Shown here: in pieces, positions 27,317 through 36,862 of the stretch
Layout of the letters: each line of letters starts with the position of its first letter
Numbering within the stretch: position 1 is the first letter of the stretch
Source of the DNA: JAGVSR01 sp963742405
GTDB lineage: Bacteria; Pseudomonadota; Alphaproteobacteria; Rhizobiales; Hyphomicrobiaceae
DNA length: 64,000 nucleotides
Assembly (NCBI GenBank): GCA_963742405.1
Contig: CAVUMB010000004.1
Coordinates: forward strand, 313,891-377,890
Reading direction: 5' to 3'
The notes under the pieces: model-generated
What the model was told of the DNA's origin: nothing
What the model saw: only the letters and a program-made list of their open reading frames with translations
Databases searched by the model: none
Position numbers and translations under genes: made by a program

Positions 27317-27655
27317 ATGTTTATCGATCCCGCTTTCGCGCAAGGGGCCCCGGCCGCAGGGGCCGACCCGTTCACGGGTCTTTTGATTCCTATGCTTCTG
27401 ATGGTCCTCATCTTTTACTTCCTCGTCATTCGTCCGCAATCGCAGCGCGCCTCGCAGCATAAGGAAATGGTCGAGAAGGTGCGCCGCGGTGATACCGTGG
27501 TGACGTCCGGCGGCATGATCGGCAAGGTCACGAAGGTTTCGGACGGCTCGGACGAAGTCGAAGTCGAACTGTCCGACACGATGCGCATCCGGGTTTTGCG
27601 CTCGACTTTGATGGACGTGCGCGCCAAAGGCGAGCCGGTGAAGGAAACGGCCTGA
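27317..27655 (+). CDS. yajC: Preprotein translocase subunit YajC
   Basis: A 112-residue inner-membrane accessory of the Sec holotranslocon. It has one transmembrane helix (IPMLLMVLIFYFLVIRPQSQ) and the conserved HKEMVEKVRRGDTVVTSGGMIGKV block. The start at ATG 27317 (MFIDPAFAQG) is chosen because it gives a typical N-terminus. It is the first gene of the yajC-secD-secF operon. Confidence 0.95.
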   Translation: MFIDPAFAQGAPAAGADPFTGLLIPMLLMVLIFYFLVIRPQSQRASQHKEMVEKVRRGDTVVTSGGMIGKVTKVSDGSDEVEVELSDTMRIRVLRSTLMDVRAKGEPVKETA

Positions 27656-27743
27656 CAACTCTTCGTATGAACATGTTCCGCGCTTGCCGTTCCCGCCGTC
27701 TGCGCTCGCGCCGACGCGTCAATGATCAACAGGTAGAGCCTCG

Positions 27744-29373
27744 ATGCTGCATTTCGACCGCTGGAAAATTATCGCGATCCTGCTGACGTGTCTGACGGGG
27801 TTCATGTTCGCGTTGCCGAATTTTGTCTCCAAGGAGACATTGGCCACGTGGCCCAGCTTCATGCCCAAGCGCCAGATGCCGCTCGGTCTCGACCTGCGCG
27901 GTGGCGCGCATCTTCTGCTGGCGCTCGATCAAGATGAAATCCGCAAGGATTGGCTGCAGGGTGTGCAGGATGCTGCCCGGGCCAGCCTGCGCGAAGCGCG
28001 CATCGGTTTTTCGGCTATCGGTGTCGACGGCGGCGTGGTCAAGGTGACGCTCGTCAAGGCGGAGGATGCCGGTCGCGCGGAGACAGAGCTGAAAAAGCTG
28101 ATCTCCCCCGTCGGCAGCGCTGTCCTGGGCACGGGTGGTAGTGATCTCGTCGTCGCCAAGACGGGCGACAATCAGTTCACCATCACCCCGACACAGCTGG
28201 GCTTCGATCAGCGCTTGACCAACGCCACGACAGCATCGATCGAGACGATCAATCGTCGCGTCAACGCGCTCGGCACAGCTGAATTCGACGGTGGTGCGTC
28301 AGGGCAAGGATCGCATTCTGGTCCAGTACCCGGGACTCAACGACACGACGGTCCTCAAGAACCTCATCGGGCAGACGGCGAAGCTCTCGTTCCACGCCGT
28401 GCATCCAACGATTGGCCCCGAAGAGGCCCGCGCGACGCGCATTCCGCTCGGTTACAAGATTTATGCGAGCACCGACGGTGAACGGGGTGGACCGACGGAA
28501 TATCTACTGCAGGAAACGTCGATCGTCCCCGGCGATGATCTCGACGACGCCCAGCCGGGCTTCGATCATCGCACGACGGAGCCGATTATTTCGTTCCGCT
28601 TCAACACTGCGGGCGCGCGTAAATTCGGCAAATACACGCAGGACAACGTCGGCCGTCCGTTCGCGATCGTGCTCGATGACAAGGTGATCTCGGCGCCCGT
28701 GATCCGAGAGCCAATCCTGGGTGGGACGGGTCAGATTTCCGGCAGCTTTACCGTCGAAAGTGCGAACAATCTCGCAATCCAGCTGCGATCGGGTGCATTG
28801 CCGGCGAAGCTGACGGTGGTCGAGGAGCGGACCGTTGGGCCGTCGCTGGGCGCGGATTCCATTGAGGCGGGCATGCGGGCTGGTCTTGTCGGCCTCACCG
28901 CGACGGCAATCATGACCGTGCTCGCCTACGGCACCTTCGGCGTTTATGCCGTCATCGGCCTGGCGGTGCACGCGCTGCTTATTCTGGCACTCATGTCGGC
29001 GATCGGCACGACTTTGACGCTGCCCGGTATCGCGGGTTTCGTGTTGACTATCGCCATGGCGGTCGACGCGAACGTGCTCATCTACGAGCGTATTCGCGAG
29101 GAGTTGCGGGCTGGCAAGACGGCGATCGCGGCCATCGATGGCGGGTTCCAGCGGGCGTTCGTCACCATTCTCGACAGCCAGCTCACGACGCTTGCCGCCG
29201 CGCTCATCATGTTCTGGCTGGGTTCGGGGCCGATCCGAGGCTTTGCCGTCACACTCACGCTCGGCATCATCACTTCCGTATTCGCGGCCGTGACCATCAC
29301 ACGCCTGCTGGTCGCGCTGTGGCTGAAGAACAATAAGACGATCAGAGGCCGCGCTATCCAGATCCCGATCTGA
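27744..29373 (+). CDS. secD: Protein translocase subunit SecD, interrupted by a frameshift
   Basis: RND-type membrane protein that uses the proton gradient to help protein export, about 542 residues if repaired. The N-terminal part (MLHFDRWKIIAILL, LGLDLRGGAHLLLALD) reads to about 28283; a one-base excess at the TT of GAATTC (28284-28285) shifts the frame. Removing it gives AESTVVRQGKD and continues to GPSLGADSIEAG, the transmembrane half with VDANVLIYERIREELRAG and the C-terminus. SecD is needed in most bacteria and secF downstream is intact, so a read error is likely. The gene ends 13 bases before secF. Confidence 0.9.
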
Positions 29374-29386
29374 CAAGGACCGCACA

Positions 29387-30334
29387 ATGTTTCTCGTCCC
29401 CGACTTCAAGGGTATCGACTTCTTCCCGCATGACACGCGTCTGAACTTCATGAAGTTCAAAGACCTGTGTTTCGGGCTGTCAGTCTTGGCCATGATCATC
29501 TCGCTGGCCTTGATCTTCACCAAAGGTTTCAACTACGGCGTCGACTTCAAAGGCGGCGCGATGATCGAGGTGAAGTCGAAGAGCGGACCGGCCGACATTG
29601 CCGGGTTGCGCGACAGCATCGGCAAGCTGGGACTCGGCGACGTGCAGATTCAGAGCTTCGGTTCGCCGCAGGACGTTTTGATCCGCATCGAGGAGCAGGC
29701 CGGCGGTGATCAGGCTCAGCAGGACGCTTTGAAGAAAGTGCAGGGCGTGCTTGGCCAGACTTACGAACAGCGGCGCGTGGAGATTGTCGGACCGGCTGTT
29801 TCGAGTGAATTGCGACGGACGGGCACGATTGCCGTTCTGGCGTCGATCTTGGCGATTGTCGTTTATGTCTGGTTCCGTTTCGAGTGGCAGTTTGCGGTGG
29901 GCACAATCTTTGCGCTGGCGCACGACGTTCTCGTCACCGCCGGCATCTTCTCACTCTTTCAGATGGAATTTGATCTGGCGATCGTCGCCGCGCTGCTCAC
30001 CATTCTGGGATATTCGGTGAACGACACGGTGGTCGTCGCCGACCGCATTCGAGAGAACTTGCGCAAGTACAAGCGCATGGATCTGACCGAACTGTTGAAC
30101 CTGTCGATCAACGAAACCCTATCGCGCACGATCCTGACCGGCGTGACAACAATTGCCGTGCTGATTGCGCTTTATTTCCTTGGCGGCGCGGTCATGCAGA
30201 ACTTCACGTTTGCCATGCTGTTCGGCGTGATCATCGGTACCTATTCGTCGATCTTCATCGGTGCGCCGATCCTGGAGTACCTGGGCGTGAAGCGCGAAAC
30301 GGTCGTCGGTTCGGAGGTCAAGTCCGCCGGCTGA
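29387..30334 (+). CDS. secF: Protein translocase subunit SecF
   Basis: A 315-residue partner of SecD, six transmembrane helices with a periplasmic domain. Motifs include FNYGVDFKGGAMIEV, GPAVSSELRRTG, GYSVNDTVVVADRIREN and LSRTILTGVTT. Length is normal. It starts 13 bases after secD, so the genes are co-transcribed. Confidence 0.96.
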   Translation: MFLVPDFKGIDFFPHDTRLNFMKFKDLCFGLSVLAMIISLALIFTKGFNYGVDFKGGAMIEVKSKSGPADIAGLRDSIGKLGLGDVQIQSFGSPQDVLIRIEEQAGGDQAQQDALKKVQGVLGQTYEQRRVEIVGPAVSSELRRTGTIAVLASILAIVVYVWFRFEWQFAVGTIFALAHDVLVTAGIFSLFQMEFDLAIVAALLTILGYSVNDTVVVADRIRENLRKYKRMDLTELLNLSINETLSRTILTGVTTIAVLIALYFLGGAVMQNFTFAMLFGVIIGTYSSIFIGAPILEYLGVKRETVVGSEVKSAG

Positions 30335-30371
30335 TCGCTTTCGACGCATCGTCGGCCGGCCGCCAAAGGGA

Positions 30372-30758
30372 ATGGTGCCCATGTCCGAAGTGACACCGCG
30401 CTATCCCGGTCGGGCGCAGATCGACGCCTACGGAAACGGGGGCTTTCGCTTCGCGGGGATGAGTCACCGTGGGTCAATCCTGTGTCTGCCGGACTCAATT
30501 CGCGCGTGGTCTGCGGCGACTGCGACTGACATTACAACGGACCTCATCCGTATTTTGCAGGAGGAAGGCGCGGTGAGCGGCGTGCTGCTGTTGGGCACCG
30601 GGCGTTCACCTGTTGTCCCGGCTAGCGGCCTCATCGACGCGTTTCGTCAAGCGGGGTTGTGGCTGGAAGTGATGGACACGGGTGCGGCGGCCCGGACCTA
30701 CAACGTTCTGTTGGCCGAAAAGCGCGACGTCTGCGCTGCACTTCTCGCCGTGGACTGA
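30372..30758 (+). CDS. Mth938-like (DUF498) domain protein
   Basis: A 128-residue single-domain protein of the Mth938 family, related to human NDUFAF3, which helps assemble respiratory complex I. The blocks AYGNGGFRFAGMSHRGSILCLP, GVLLLGTGR, GLWLEVMDTGAAARTYNVLLAE match the family. There are two ATGs (30372 and 30381). It sits between secF and a phytoene/squalene synthase-like gene whose human relative NDUFAF6 is also a complex I assembly factor; the pairing is typical of Alphaproteobacteria. The next gene starts five bases after its stop. Confidence 0.88.
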   Translation: MVPMSEVTPRYPGRAQIDAYGNGGFRFAGMSHRGSILCLPDSIRAWSAATATDITTDLIRILQEEGAVSGVLLLGTGRSPVVPASGLIDAFRQAGLWLEVMDTGAAARTYNVLLAEKRDVCAALLAVD

Positions 30759-30763
30759 TAGCG

Positions 30764-31598
30764 ATGAGGGATGCCCTACCCGCTGCTCAAGACGCAAACG
30801 AAGACGTCCGCCGGGCTGCACGGGATTTGGCTTATGACGACTATCTGGCGGCCCTGCTTGCGCCTCGTAACCAACAGGCGGATTTCATCACTATCGCCGC
30901 GTTGATGGGTGAACTGGCGCGCATTCCTCTGCATGTTACCGACCCTGCACTCGGCGAAATCCGGCTGCAATGGTGGCGCGACGCGCTCGCCGCCGACAGT
31001 CCGTCGGGGCATCCCGTTGCCGATGCGGTGCGCGCGATGCGGCCGCGGTTGCCGATGCCGGTCGGGGATTTCATCGCGCCGGTCCTCGAGGCCCGCGCTG
31101 CCGAACTCTACGCCGAGCCGTTTGCGACCCGCGCGGCCTTCGATGCCTATGTCATGTCCCCGGAACTTGCAGCTATGCGATTACGGGCGGCACTGTTCGG
31201 TTTGCATCCCGTGACCGATAGGGCCATCGAGGAGGAGGCGGCTCGCGCGCTGGGCCTCGTGCGCGCGGCTGCGCGGATGCCGTATCTTTTCGCAAAAGGG
31301 CGCACTCCGTTGAGCGCCGATCAGTTTGGTCGACGGTGCCACCATCGAAGTAGGCGACCTAAGGTCAGCGATGGCACGCCTCGTCGACGAGGCTGCAACG
31401 GCGTGGGCTGCACTGCGTCCACGGCTGCGGCGTATAAGCCGTGATCTGCGGCGCGTCATCGTGCCGGTTGCCCTTGCCGGGCCTTATTTGCGGGCGATTC
31501 AAAGTGTTGATCGCGACACCGTACGTGATGTCGCTGAACCTTCGCCGCTCGAGCGCATTCTGCGCCTCTGGCTCGCAGCGCGGCTCGGTCGCTTTTAA
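30764..31598 (+). CDS. Phytoene/squalene synthase-like protein (NDUFAF6-like), frameshifted
   Basis: About 277 residues if repaired. The N-terminal half (MRDALPAAQDANEDV, DYLAALLAPR, QWWRDALAADSPSGHPVADAV) and the C-terminal half (VDGATIEVGDLRSAM onward) belong to the squalene/phytoene synthase fold, in the branch resembling mitochondrial NDUFAF6. The frame is broken at a TTT run (31325-31327); with TT the junction reads DQLVDGATIEV. Position after the Mth938 gene supports an assembly or lipid role rather than carotenoid synthesis, since no carotenoid genes are present. That assignment is inference. Confidence 0.8.
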
Positions 31599-31628
31599 GA
31601 GCGGATAAATCGGGAATTGGAGAGTTCG

Positions 31629-33749
31629 ATGCGGCGTTTGCAGAGGCGGCGGGGCGGGGCGGCGCTCGCAGCAATGCTTTGCGGCCTCAGTAGCAGCGCA
31701 GCTGTCTGCGTCGCGCAAGAGCCGTCGGCCGTTGAGCGCGCGCCGCTCGAAGCTCCAACATCGGAACCGCTTCCGTGGGCCGGTGAGGGTCCCTCGCCGC
31801 CGACCAGCATCGATCCCCCCCCTATGCCTGCATTACCTGATGCTGCGGCACCTTCATTGCCAGGTTCAGCAGCTCCTGCAGCCACGCCGCTGCCCGATGG
31901 CGCTGTTCCACCCGCAGAAATCAGCGCACCCTTGGCGCGCATCGAATGGCGTGTGGCTAACCCATTTCGCTTTTTTAAAAATGCTTCCGACACGGAGGTT
32001 CATCGGGCGACATGGCTGTCGCTTGACGCGGCCAAGCGGGCGACACCCGTGCTGGCTGCCGAACAGGAACTCAGTATCCGGCATCCGGATGGTTGGGCGG
32101 CGACAATGATCGACGACGTTTGCTGGTCCAACAGAAAGAATCGCTACGATTGCGGCGACGGCACAGCCTACGTTTCGCCTGATGTTCACTCCGCGCTGTT
32201 CAAACTCACCGGCGTCGACGATCCGCGCGTCGATTGCACATGGCTGACGGCGCCGCTCGGTACGTCGAACTTGCGCGGGCAATCCTTGCGGCAGAAGTGT
32301 TCAGACGAGGCGACGCTCGATATTCCCTATCCAACGGGCGCGCGGGTGACCGTCGAGATCGGCGGCCGCGAAGTGGCGCGGACAGATGTCATTGTGACGG
32401 ACCTGCTCGTTGCTGCCATGGGCGACAGCTTCGGTTCAGGCGAGGGCAATCCGGATGTGCCGGTGCGATTTTCGCCGGAGCGCACGGCCTCGTATGCGGG
32501 GAAGGACGAGCGGTTGGCCAATCTCCCGACGCGCATCGGCGATTGGAAGCGGATAGGCGACAAGATTTTCAATAAGGAAGGGGCGCGATGGCTCGATACG
32601 GCGTGCCATCGGTCACTCTATTCACATCAGATGCGCGCAGCGCTGCAGCTTGCCGTTGAGGATCCGCACCGGGCGGTTACGTTTGTAGGGCTCTCTTGCT
32701 CGGGCGCTGAAGTCACCTGGGGGTTGTTTCTGCGCTATAAGGGCAATGAATGGGTGCCCAACCCACCAGACTTGTCGCAAATCTCCGCTCTCGCCGACGC
32801 GCAATGCGGGCGCGAACCCGCCGACCTTATCGACATGCCCGAGGCCTACCACATCAACGGTACGATCCCGGAACTGAAGGGCGGCCTTGTTCTTAAAAAG
32901 TGCAAGCGGGAGATGGCCCGCAAGATCGATCTGCTGCTCGTCTCAATCGGCGGCAACGACATCGGCTTTGCTCGGTTGGTGGCCAACGCCGTGCTAGCGG
33001 ACGACAGCACTTTGCGACAGCTCGGTGGTTGGTTCGGACAGATCCACGGCAATCTTGAGTCCAAGGCCCTGCTCGACCGCCTCGACGAACGCTATAAGGC
33101 ATTGAACCGCGCCATTCACGGCATCCTGCAGCTGCCGTGGGAAGAGAGCGACCGGGTTATCCTGACCGCCTATCCGCCGTTGGCACTGCTTGGCGATGGC
33201 CGGAGGGTCTGTCCCGATGGCACGGCGGGAATGGATGTGACCGGCGATTTTTATCTCAGCGAAAGGCGGGCTAAGGCCGGATCGGATCTCGCCGATCAGC
33301 TGCAACGGGTCATGGCTCGCAGCGCCCGCACGCACGGCTGGTCGTTCGCTACAGCGCATCGCAATGCCTTTGTCGGCCGGGGCATTTGTGCGGGCTTCAC
33401 CGACAATTCCTTTTCCATTGCCGATGATCTGCGCGTGCCGCGCATGGTCGGCAACAAGTGGGAGCCGTTCCCGCCGACGGATTTTCGCGCTTATGCGTCG
33501 CGCCAGCGTTGGTTTCGGACGCCGAACGATGCATTTATGACCGGGAATTTTCATGCGGCTGGATCCGTGGCGACCCGGGCGCTGGCTTTCCAGAGCCTCG
33601 CGCGGTTCCAAGTTCTATTGGCTGCGACGTATTCCGGTGCGTTCCATCCCACAGCCGAGGGCCACGCGGCGATCGCAGATGCCGTCGCTGATCGTGCGCG
33701 GGAGGTTCTGAAGAAGTACGGGCAGCAATCAACAGCGGCGTTGCGCTAG
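31629..33749 (+). CDS. Large secreted SGNH/GDSL hydrolase
   Basis: A 706-residue protein with a signal peptide (about residues 1-30, ending near CVAQ). A Pro/Ala-rich linker (35-105) precedes a beta-rich region with several Cys (about 160-225), and a GDSL-type esterase domain starts at MGDSFGSGEGNP (Ser267 the likely nucleophile). The Asn block is SIGGNDIGFARL (about 437-448) and the catalytic His block FHPTAEGH lies near the C-terminus. These are the SGNH landmarks, so it should hydrolyse ester bonds, possibly acetyl or lipid esters, in the periplasm or outside. The size and N-terminal region are larger than in typical GDSL lipases. The substrate is unknown. Confidence 0.82.
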   Translation: MRRLQRRRGGAALAAMLCGLSSSAAVCVAQEPSAVERAPLEAPTSEPLPWAGEGPSPPTSIDPPPMPALPDAAAPSLPGSAAPAATPLPDGAVPPAEISAPLARIEWRVANPFRFFKNASDTEVHRATWLSLDAAKRATPVLAAEQELSIRHPDGWAATMIDDVCWSNRKNRYDCGDGTAYVSPDVHSALFKLTGVDDPRVDCTWLTAPLGTSNLRGQSLRQKCSDEATLDIPYPTGARVTVEIGGREVARTDVIVTDLLVAAMGDSFGSGEGNPDVPVRFSPERTASYAGKDERLANLPTRIGDWKRIGDKIFNKEGARWLDTACHRSLYSHQMRAALQLAVEDPHRAVTFVGLSCSGAEVTWGLFLRYKGNEWVPNPPDLSQISALADAQCGREPADLIDMPEAYHINGTIPELKGGLVLKKCKREMARKIDLLLVSIGGNDIGFARLVANAVLADDSTLRQLGGWFGQIHGNLESKALLDRLDERYKALNRAIHGILQLPWEESDRVILTAYPPLALLGDGRRVCPDGTAGMDVTGDFYLSERRAKAGSDLADQLQRVMARSARTHGWSFATAHRNAFVGRGICAGFTDNSFSIADDLRVPRMVGNKWEPFPPTDFRAYASRQRWFRTPNDAFMTGNFHAAGSVATRALAFQSLARFQVLLAATYSGAFHPTAEGHAAIADAVADRAREVLKKYGQQSTAALR

Positions 33750-33786
33750 GCGGCGGACGTCAAAATCGGTTCGGTCAAGTGCCCAG

Positions 33787-33882
33787 TCAATCGGTGAGAC
33801 TGGTCATCGCCCACAGGAGTCCACCGAGCGCCGGCAGAAAGACGGCAAGGTAGCCGAAGACAAGGATGGCGGTGCTGATCAT
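33787..33882 (-). CDS. Possible 31-residue membrane microprotein
   Basis: A short frame read as MISTAILVFGYLAVFLPALG and ending WAMTSLTD. It is one continuous hydrophobic helix with a polar C-terminus, as expected for a membrane microprotein. The ribosome-binding site is weak, and it lies in a 218-base gap between the SGNH gene and the downstream minus-strand gene. I give it low confidence because a short hydrophobic frame can arise by chance. Confidence 0.3.
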   Translation of the reverse strand: MISTAILVFGYLAVFLPALGGLLWAMTSLTD

Positions 33883-33966
33883 GGAACTGTAACGCACAAC
33901 ACGTTCCGCCGGATCAATGCGCGGTCAGAGTGTGGCGCAAGATTTGGTGCGACAGATCGGCCGTGG

Positions 33967-34440
33967 TCAGGCCGCGGCGGAGGCGTCACGGAACATGCCG
34001 GTCGACGGGTCCCGCAAAAATTCGAGAACGGCGCAAGAAATCTTCACCGGACTGAAGCCGAAGCTTGTGTTGAGCCGCATCGACGCGGCCGCTTCGATAA
34101 TCGATTGAACCGCGACCGCGCCATGTTCGGCGATGAGCTTCTGCATGCGGCGGGCTTTACAGACGGCAATCAAACTGCGCAGGCGAACGAGGGCGGCGAT
34201 CTTACGCTGACGGTCGCGTGGAAATCTCTGCCAGAAGAATTGTTCGACCCGGCGGAAATCTTCATCGCTCCATTCCGAGGCACGGGCGAGGGCCATCACG
34301 TCGTCGGCGAGAACTTTGAGCGCAGTGGCCAGTTCACGAACGGCCACCGTGGGGACGTCGGACGGATCAATCGGATTGACGACAGACTGCGGCACGACTT
34401 GGGACGTCGCGGTGCCCGATCCTGTTGCAAGAGAAGTCAT
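33967..34440 (-). CDS. Conserved hypothetical protein, helical
   Basis: A 157-residue protein starting MTSLATGSGTATSQ, with a GGAGAT ribosome-binding site upstream. The body is predicted helical with a Lys/Arg-rich region (RFPRDRQRKIAALVRLRSL, about 75-95), no signal peptide and no membrane segment. I recognise no family. It lies 386 bases downstream of the HlyD-type gene, in the place where a permease of that ABC system might be expected, but it has no membrane helices and cannot be one. Confidence 0.6.
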   Translation of the reverse strand: MTSLATGSGTATSQVVPQSVVNPIDPSDVPTVAVRELATALKVLADDVMALARASEWSDEDFRRVEQFFWQRFPRDRQRKIAALVRLRSLIAVCKARRMQKLIAEHGAVAVQSIIEAAASMRLNTSFGFSPVKISCAVLEFLRDPSTGMFRDASAAA

Positions 34441-34724
34441 ATCTTCGATCTCCGTCTTCAACGTCAGTGTCTGGAACCCAACGCCATCTTTAAAAATAGC
34501 ACGGGCCGGATGTGATTCGACACTGGATCTCATCCAGTACCCACAAGCTTTCGTCTGGCGATGCGGTTAGCATCTCACTGCCGCAAGCCGTTTGGCGAAC
34601 TCAGTTGCGACCGAAGATTACTGCACCTCATTCGGCGCCGTGACAGTTCCCGGCGGCACACCACTGAGGCGCGAAATTACGACAGTTGGGTGGCGAAAAC
34701 TGTGTCGTTGTCGCCGCTGCGACA

Positions 34725-34756
34725 GAAAAAACCGCGGCTTTTGGGGTCGCGGTTTT
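34725..34756 (-). terminator. Intrinsic terminator after the membrane-fusion protein gene
   Basis: AAAACCGCG (34728-34736) pairs with CGCGGTTTT (34748-34756), with A residues on the left giving a U run on the minus-strand transcript. It lies about 70-100 bases after the stop of the HlyD-type gene and could also act on the plus strand. The rest of the gap 34441-34826 shows no gene. Confidence 0.7.
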
Positions 34757-34826
34757 CGATTTGTCCATCGTCCGACGGCTGTATGGTGAACAGCTGTCAC
34801 AATTCGTTGCGCCGGGTTACTTCGCG

Positions 34827-35852
34827 TTACTTGCGAAAGAAAGCGTCGACGCGCATTCCCGGCAATAGCGGAGATGCGACGTCCAGATCGATCGTGACTT
34901 CACGCACCTCGACATCGTTGGGACGTTTGGGACCGCGCGGGCCGATGCGGGGCTGGGCCAGCGTCGGTGCCAGGCTCGCGACGGTGCCGTCAAATTCCTT
35001 GCCGGGAAAACTCAGCGAGCGAACGAAAACCTTCTGCCCGACCGTGATCTTTGAAATGTCGCCCTCGTCGACCTCGGCCTTGACGCGGATGCTCGACATG
35101 TCCCCCATGACAATGAGGGGTACTTCAGGGTTGGGCGCGACGATCTCGCCGGCTTTCGCGTTGACTTGAAGAACGGTGCCGGCAAGCGGAGCGCGGATGC
35201 GGGTCTTGTCGAGCAGTGCTTCGGCCAAGCGGACTTCAGTCCGCGCGGCGCTGACGGCGCTTTCCGCACTGCTCGGTGCGGGAAGATTTGCCTTCGACTG
35301 TGCACGGATAAAGGCAAGACGTTCACGCTCGAGACGTTCGTTGGCCTCCGTCAGCCGCTTACGCGCTTCAGCGACCGACTGTTCGGATCCAGGGGACGTG
35401 TGCTTGGCGATCAGCGCTCCGTCGAGTTCGATGCGGGCGCCAGTCACCGCACGTTCGGCGGAGTAGATGGCGTCTTCGGCCTTGCGGACGTCTTCGCGGC
35501 CAGACGCGAAAGCCTTCTCGCGCTCTTCGCGCAGGGCTTCTGCCTGTGTTTCGGCGGAGGTCAACCGCGCACGCGCCTCGGCATCGTCGAGTTGGACGAT
35601 GAGTTCGCCCTCTTCGACTTTCTCGTCGACGGCGGCATGCACCTTGATGACCCGGCCGAGGATGCCGGTGCCAATGCGAATTTCGCCCGATTTGGGCTCG
35701 GCGCGTGCGGGAGCGGCCGCGATCCAAGCGATTTCCTCTTCGGGCGCGGCACGGGCCGGGGCGCGATCCGCACCGCTGAACTGGCCATAGGCCAGATAGG
35801 CGCCGACGGCAGCGACGCCGCCAAGTACCAACAAACCCGGGTTTATTTTCAT
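34827..35852 (-). CDS. HlyD/DevB-type membrane-fusion (adaptor) protein
   Basis: A 341-residue periplasmic adaptor. It has an N-terminal membrane anchor (residues 5-23, PGLLVLGGVAAVGAYLAYG), a lipoyl/barrel-sandwich half (GRVIKVHAAVDEKVEEGELI), a long coiled coil (about 95-205), then the second lipoyl half (TRIRAPLAGTVLQVNAKAGEIV) and a beta-barrel domain. This architecture links an inner-membrane ABC or RND pump with an outer-membrane channel. It follows the ABC ATPase gene by 61 bases on the same strand, the arrangement of DevA-DevB exporters. The permease (DevC-like) is not in the window. Confidence 0.88.
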   Translation of the reverse strand: MKINPGLLVLGGVAAVGAYLAYGQFSGADRAPARAAPEEEIAWIAAAPARAEPKSGEIRIGTGILGRVIKVHAAVDEKVEEGELIVQLDDAEARARLTSAETQAEALREEREKAFASGREDVRKAEDAIYSAERAVTGARIELDGALIAKHTSPGSEQSVAEARKRLTEANERLERERLAFIRAQSKANLPAPSSAESAVSAARTEVRLAEALLDKTRIRAPLAGTVLQVNAKAGEIVAPNPEVPLIVMGDMSSIRVKAEVDEGDISKITVGQKVFVRSLSFPGKEFDGTVASLAPTLAQPRIGPRGPKRPNDVEVREVTIDLDVASPLLPGMRVDAFFRK

Positions 35853-35913
35853 GGCTCGGCGTGTCCTTGTTGTCGTGTTGTCTGTAGGCGATGAAACAAG
35901 ATGCAAGGTTCGA

Positions 35914-36627
35914 TCAGGCAGCGAGCCCGTTTGGTCGCTCGTCGGCGACGATACGGCCGTCTTCGATCTTGATGATGCGGTCAGCGTAGCTCAGTGTTCG
36001 ATGGTCGTGGGTGACCGCGAGCACGGCACGCGAAGGGTCCTGACCCACGCGAGCGAGCAATTCCATCACGGCCTTGCCATTCTCGCTGTCAAGCGCGGCG
36101 GTCGGCTCGTCGGCGAGCACCACAGCTGGGTTGCCGGCGAGCGAACGGGCGATCGCGACCCGCTGCTTTTCGCCGCCTGACAACTTCGAGGGATAGGCGT
36201 CGATCCGGTGTGCAAGGCCGACACCGATGAGCGCATCGCGGGCCGCCTGATACGGATCAGCGAGCCGCGCGCCGCGCACATCGAGTGCCATCAAGACATT
36301 TTCGAGCGCCGTCAGTGTGGGGAACAAATTGTAGCCTTGGAACACGAAGCCCATATTTCGGCGGCGTAGGTCGGCGAGACCTTCCGCGGTCTGGCCCACG
36401 GCTTCTTCGCCGTTGATCGTAAGCTGGCCGTCGGTGGCGGTCAGGATGCAGCCGAGGATCGACAGAAACGTGGTTTTACCCGATCCCGATGGTCCCATCA
36501 GGAGCGTCAATTCGCCGGGATAGAGATCAAGGTCGACACCTTTGAGAATGGTCAGATCGCCGGCGCCGGTGGCAATCGTCTTGGTGATGCCGCGCGCACG
36601 AACGATGACGGAACGGTCGACAGTCAT
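35914..36627 (-). CDS. ABC exporter ATPase, DevA/LolD/MacB type
   Basis: A 237-residue ATPase. Walker A is GPSGSGKTT, the Q-loop region is FVFQGYNLFPTLT, the signature is LSGGEKQRVAIARSL and Walker B is PAVVLADEPTAALD, followed by the H-loop in AVTHDHRTL. The short length without extra domain and the close sequence to LolD/DevA place it in the MacB-like class that drives export rather than import. It starts at ATG 36627; the open frame upstream is not conserved in character. It is the first gene of a two-gene unit with the adaptor protein. Confidence 0.9.
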   Translation of the reverse strand: MTVDRSVIVRARGITKTIATGAGDLTILKGVDLDLYPGELTLLMGPSGSGKTTFLSILGCILTATDGQLTINGEEAVGQTAEGLADLRRRNMGFVFQGYNLFPTLTALENVLMALDVRGARLADPYQAARDALIGVGLAHRIDAYPSKLSGGEKQRVAIARSLAGNPAVVLADEPTAALDSENGKAVMELLARVGQDPSRAVLAVTHDHRTLSYADRIIKIEDGRIVADERPNGLAA

Positions 36628-36780
36628 GGAGGTACCTCGGCGTATGAGTCCGTTGCAGTGGGGGCGCGATGTCGATCGCGGCGCCGTGTTGTCTCGTTGC
36701 CGGGCACATTGACTGATTTGCGGCGCGTGCGCTGTTCCTCCAGGCACACGGTTGTGTGTTTTTGCCGGCAGATGGAATCG

Positions 36781-36808
36781 AAAAAACCCCGGGAGCAGGC
36801 TCCCGGGG
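36781..36808 (-). terminator. Strong intrinsic terminator of the Ala-rich protein gene
   Basis: CCCCGGGAG (36787-36795) pairs perfectly with CTCCCGGGG (36800-36808) around CAGG; six A residues at 36781-36786 become a U run on the minus strand. It lies 55 bases after the stop of the Ala-rich gene and insulates it from the ABC gene. Confidence 0.85.
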
Positions 36809-36862
36809 AGTTCGATGGAGATGATGCGCGTGAGCAGCCGGGCCCGATCGTCGGCGGCCGGA

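Noticed and set aside
28281..28290. Vector junction at the GAATTC in secD
   Set aside because: Sequence on both sides is continuous SecD; a six-base site is expected by chance.
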